Notes under the pieces: generated by a model | Databases searched by the model: none | Told to the model about the DNA's origin: nothing | What the model saw: the letters and a program-made list of their open reading frames with translations, nothing else | Shown: positions 5,161 to 7,130 of the stretch, in pieces | Position numbering within the stretch: the stretch's first letter is position 1 | Layout of the letters: each line of letters opens with the position of its first letter | DNA from: Candidatus Hebobacteria bacterium | Lineage (GTDB): Bacteria; Armatimonadota; Hebobacteria; Hebobacterales; Hebobacteraceae | Assembly: GCA_029821235.1 (NCBI GenBank) | Contig: JALGTT010000078.1 | Span: forward strand, 1-7,130 | Direction of reading: 5' to 3' | DNA: 7,130 bases | Position numbers and translations under genes: made by a program

Positions 5161-6580
5161 TCAGACGCCCAAGGCAGGCAGCGCGCGCCTCACCGCGTCG
5201 CGCAGCGCCTCCTCGCTCTCGGGGCCGAACAGCGCCGCCGTTACCTCATAGCCGCCCCGCGGGTAGTCCGCCGCGCCGGGGAAATAACCCAGATAGCCGT
5301 TTGCCTCCTCCAGCACGATCAGCCGCTCACCAATGGTGTCCCTTCTCAGGGCGGCGCTGAGACCGCCGAACGGTTCCCCGGGCAGCCCCGCCAGCACGCT
5401 CTCGCCGACCCGCAGCAGGAACAGGGGGTGGGATATCACCTGCCCGGCCCTGCCGCAAGGGTCCACTCCGGTCCACACGCGGTGCCCGTCCTGCGTATCC
5501 ACCACCCAGGTGAGGAATTCGTACCGGTCCGACATGTGCTTCAACTCCGCCAGGCCGGCCCCGCCGCGCACGGCCTCCCGGAATGCGGACTCGATCTCAT
5601 CCCGCTCCCGCCGGGCCGCCTCCCTGGATTCCGGGTAGTCCTCTCTGATCCGCAACTCCACCTCCGGGGAGGCAACGGCCACCCCTGCCTCCGCCTGCCA
5701 GTCCGCCTCGGCCAGTCCCCCCAGCACGGTGTCGGCCACCCGGATCCCGATCCTCTCGGCCAACTCCAGGGACCTCCGCCCGATGGGGCAGATCTGATCC
5801 CCACACGGGCCGGTGAGAAACACCCCTACCCCGCCGAAGACCTCCTCCGCGCGCCGCCGGACATATGCCGGATAGTCGCCGGAGTGCGGCCGGTTGCTGC
5901 CGCCGCAGATGCTGGGGTGGGAGGGAAAGCGCACGATGGAGCCGAGCGGCCTGCCTTCGAGGGTGCGGAAGAACAACCCCTGGGCCAATTCATCCGCCGC
6001 CGGCGGCAGATACCAGGGCTCTGGTATGGGAAGCGGGCTCGGCCCCTCGCTGGGCAGGGGCTGCTCCTGGTCATCGAACTCGACCGCGTTCACCGGGAAC
6101 ACCCGGCCGCCGGCCAGCGCCCTCAACGCCGCTCTCACCACATGGCTGCAATCCGGCCTCTCCTGTTCGTCCACCACGAAGCCGTAGTAGCAGGTGATCT
6201 CCCCCAGGTCGGCCACCTGCACGCGCCTGTGAAACGTGAGCGGCGGATCCGGCCGCCCGTTCACCTGCGCCACCTCCGCCGGCTGAAGATTGGCGGCCGC
6301 CTGCCGGGTCGCGGCTTCGAAGGCGCGGACCACCCCGGCTACCTCCATCCTGAGTGTTGAACACCCCCACATTCTCCGGCGGAACTCCCAGCACGGCCCC
6401 CATCTTCTCGCGCAACTCCATGCATAACGAGGGCCAGATCAGGGAGAGGTCGGCCACCGCCAGGGCCGCGGTCTCCGCTTCTCCGCGCACCACCACCGCG
6501 CGCACGTCCACGTCGTCGGCAAGGGGCTGGTCTGTTTCCCACGTGCCCCACAGTGATGCTGTGCCGAATCCGACCTCCAT
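5161..6580 (-). pseudogene. Neutral/alkaline ceramidase-like hydrolase, frameshifted
   Basis: Two overlapping frames together resemble the neutral/alkaline non-lysosomal ceramidase-like family. The N-terminal piece (6580 to about 6350, 77 codons) starts at an ATG with AGGAGAGG six bases upstream. It carries VDVRAVVVRGEAETAALAV and PPENVGVFNTQ. The rest (6348 to 5161) is in another frame and carries AGVVRAFEAATRQAAANL, RFPSHPSICGG (possible zinc His), SGDYPAYVRRR, VFLTGPCGDQICP, LAGLPGEPFGGL (possible zinc Glu) and NGYLGYFPGAADYPRGGYEV. At the junction one frame runs to CAG and the other begins one base later at ATG. The segment that should hold the first His motif (THTHSGP-type) after FNTQ is missing, so a deletion not divisible by three is more likely than a single-base slip. 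The downstream frame could be translated alone but would lack this part of the active site. Confidence 0.7.
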
Positions 6581-6586
6581 CACACA

Positions 6587-6594
6587 CCTCTCCT
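6587..6594 (-). promoter_or_regulatory. Ribosome binding site of the ceramidase-like gene
   Basis: AGGAGAGG on the minus strand lies six bases before the ATG at 6578-6580. It shows that the N-terminal fragment was a real gene start and was not created by chance. Confidence 0.75.
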
Positions 6595-6676
6595 CAATCC
6601 GCCGCGTGGGAATGTCAGTTTCCGCCGGCAAAAGACTGCCCCCGCGCCCATGCCGGCTGCGGGTTGCTGCCCCGCG

Positions 6677-7130
6677 CTACTCCGAATCCTGCACTGCGCG
6701 CAGCCGCGCCCTGGCCGCCAGGATGGCGACCACCATCCCGCCCAGCCCCACCACTCCCGGCAGGAACATGATCCACCCGACGATCGCAGGGCGCTCCCCC
6801 ATCCCCACCGCCCACATCTGCCGCACCCCTATGCTGAAGGTCACCGCAATGGCGGATCCCAACCAGGCGATCATCTCCTGGAGCGGGGAGATCACGTACA
6901 CCTGGAGGACGGGAGGCAGTTTCAACACCTCCTCCTTACCGGGGAAGTTGTACCACCTCGCCCCGAGGCGGGACACCACGGCCATCACCACCAGCATCAC
7001 CGCCCCCATGATGAGCAGCCCGTAGACCGAGAACACGCTCTTCGCCGCCCAGCCGTCCGGAGCGCCGCTGGGTCCGAAGTGGGTGGGCACGCGGTCCGGC
7101 AGTTTCCCGTACATCGAGATTCCGTCCATC
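6677..7130 (-). CDS. DUF1648-type membrane protein (5' end probably outside window)
   Basis: The frame runs from the right edge to a TAG at 6677-6679, about 150 aa. Near its start it has YGKLPDRVPTHFGPSGAPDG followed by WAAKS, the hallmark of the DUF1648 domain found in SdpI-like and other small membrane proteins. Three hydrophobic stretches follow, near residues 32-57, 74-103 and 117-140. An ATG lies at 7127-7129, but family members usually have a membrane helix before the LPDxVPTHF motif, so the true start is probably beyond the window. The role is unknown; in some relatives the domain is linked to immunity against a secreted toxin, but nothing here shows that. It lies 96 bases upstream of the ceramidase-like gene on the same strand. 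Confidence 0.8.
   Translation of the reverse strand, partial: MDGISMYGKLPDRVPTHFGPSGAPDGWAAKSVFSVYGLLIMGAVMLVVMAVVSRLGARWYNFPGKEEVLKLPPVLQVYVISPLQEMIAWLGSAIAVTFSIGVRQMWAVGMGERPAIVGWIMFLPGVVGLGGMVVAILAARARLRAVQDSE

Noticed and set aside
6071..6349. Continuation of the N-terminal ceramidase-like frame as a separate 186 aa protein
   Set aside because: After VFNTQ it becomes Gly/Arg-rich sequence without family features, while the other frame carries clear homology.
5428..6360. 310-codon open frame on the plus strand
   Set aside because: Antisense to the ceramidase-like gene, with Pro/Arg/His-rich composition and no family resemblance; a GC-rich shadow frame.

Overview
This is a GC-rich bacterial chromosomal segment built around a ribosomal-protein and transcription/secretion operon on the minus strand: rpmG, tRNA-Trp, secE, nusG, rplK, rplA, rplJ, rplL. 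The gene order, the four-cysteine L33, the tRNA-Trp between rpmG and secE, and a recognisable L10-leader RNA before rplJ fit a free-living, high-GC bacterium. The lineage could be Armatimonadota, Chloroflexota or a Bacillota-like group, but the sequence alone does not settle it. No mobile element, CRISPR array or phage gene is visible.

Layout from left to right. Positions 1-774 (plus) hold the C-terminal part of an N-acyl-D-amino-acid deacylase-type amidohydrolase. It converges on rplL across a 94-base gap with two strong hairpins. Positions 869-3717 (minus) hold rplL, rplJ, rplA, rplK and nusG, with a structured 166-base leader between rplA and rplJ. Then come secE (3797-4027), tRNA-Trp(CCA) (4103-4178) and rpmG (4245-4436). 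A good sigma-70-type promoter at 4587-4615 and a 145-base structured leader lie upstream of rpmG and probably drive the whole operon. Further upstream, still on the minus strand, are a small DUF5658-like membrane protein (4667-5005), a frameshifted neutral/alkaline ceramidase-like gene (5161-6580), and a DUF1648-type membrane protein reaching the window edge (6677-7130).

How it works together: L33, L11, L1, L10 and L7/L12 are large-subunit proteins. L10 with L7/L12 forms the stalk, and L11 and L1 sit near factor-binding and E-site regions. NusG couples RNA polymerase to the ribosome and Rho, and SecE is the essential small subunit of the translocon. The L10 leader probably lets excess L10-(L7/L12) complex repress rplJL. 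Unusually, rpoB does not follow rplL here.

No wholly new system is evident. The points most worth checking are a two-residue deletion in the L1 signature, the disrupted ceramidase-like gene that lacks its expected N-terminal His motif, and the rpmG and rplJ leader structures.
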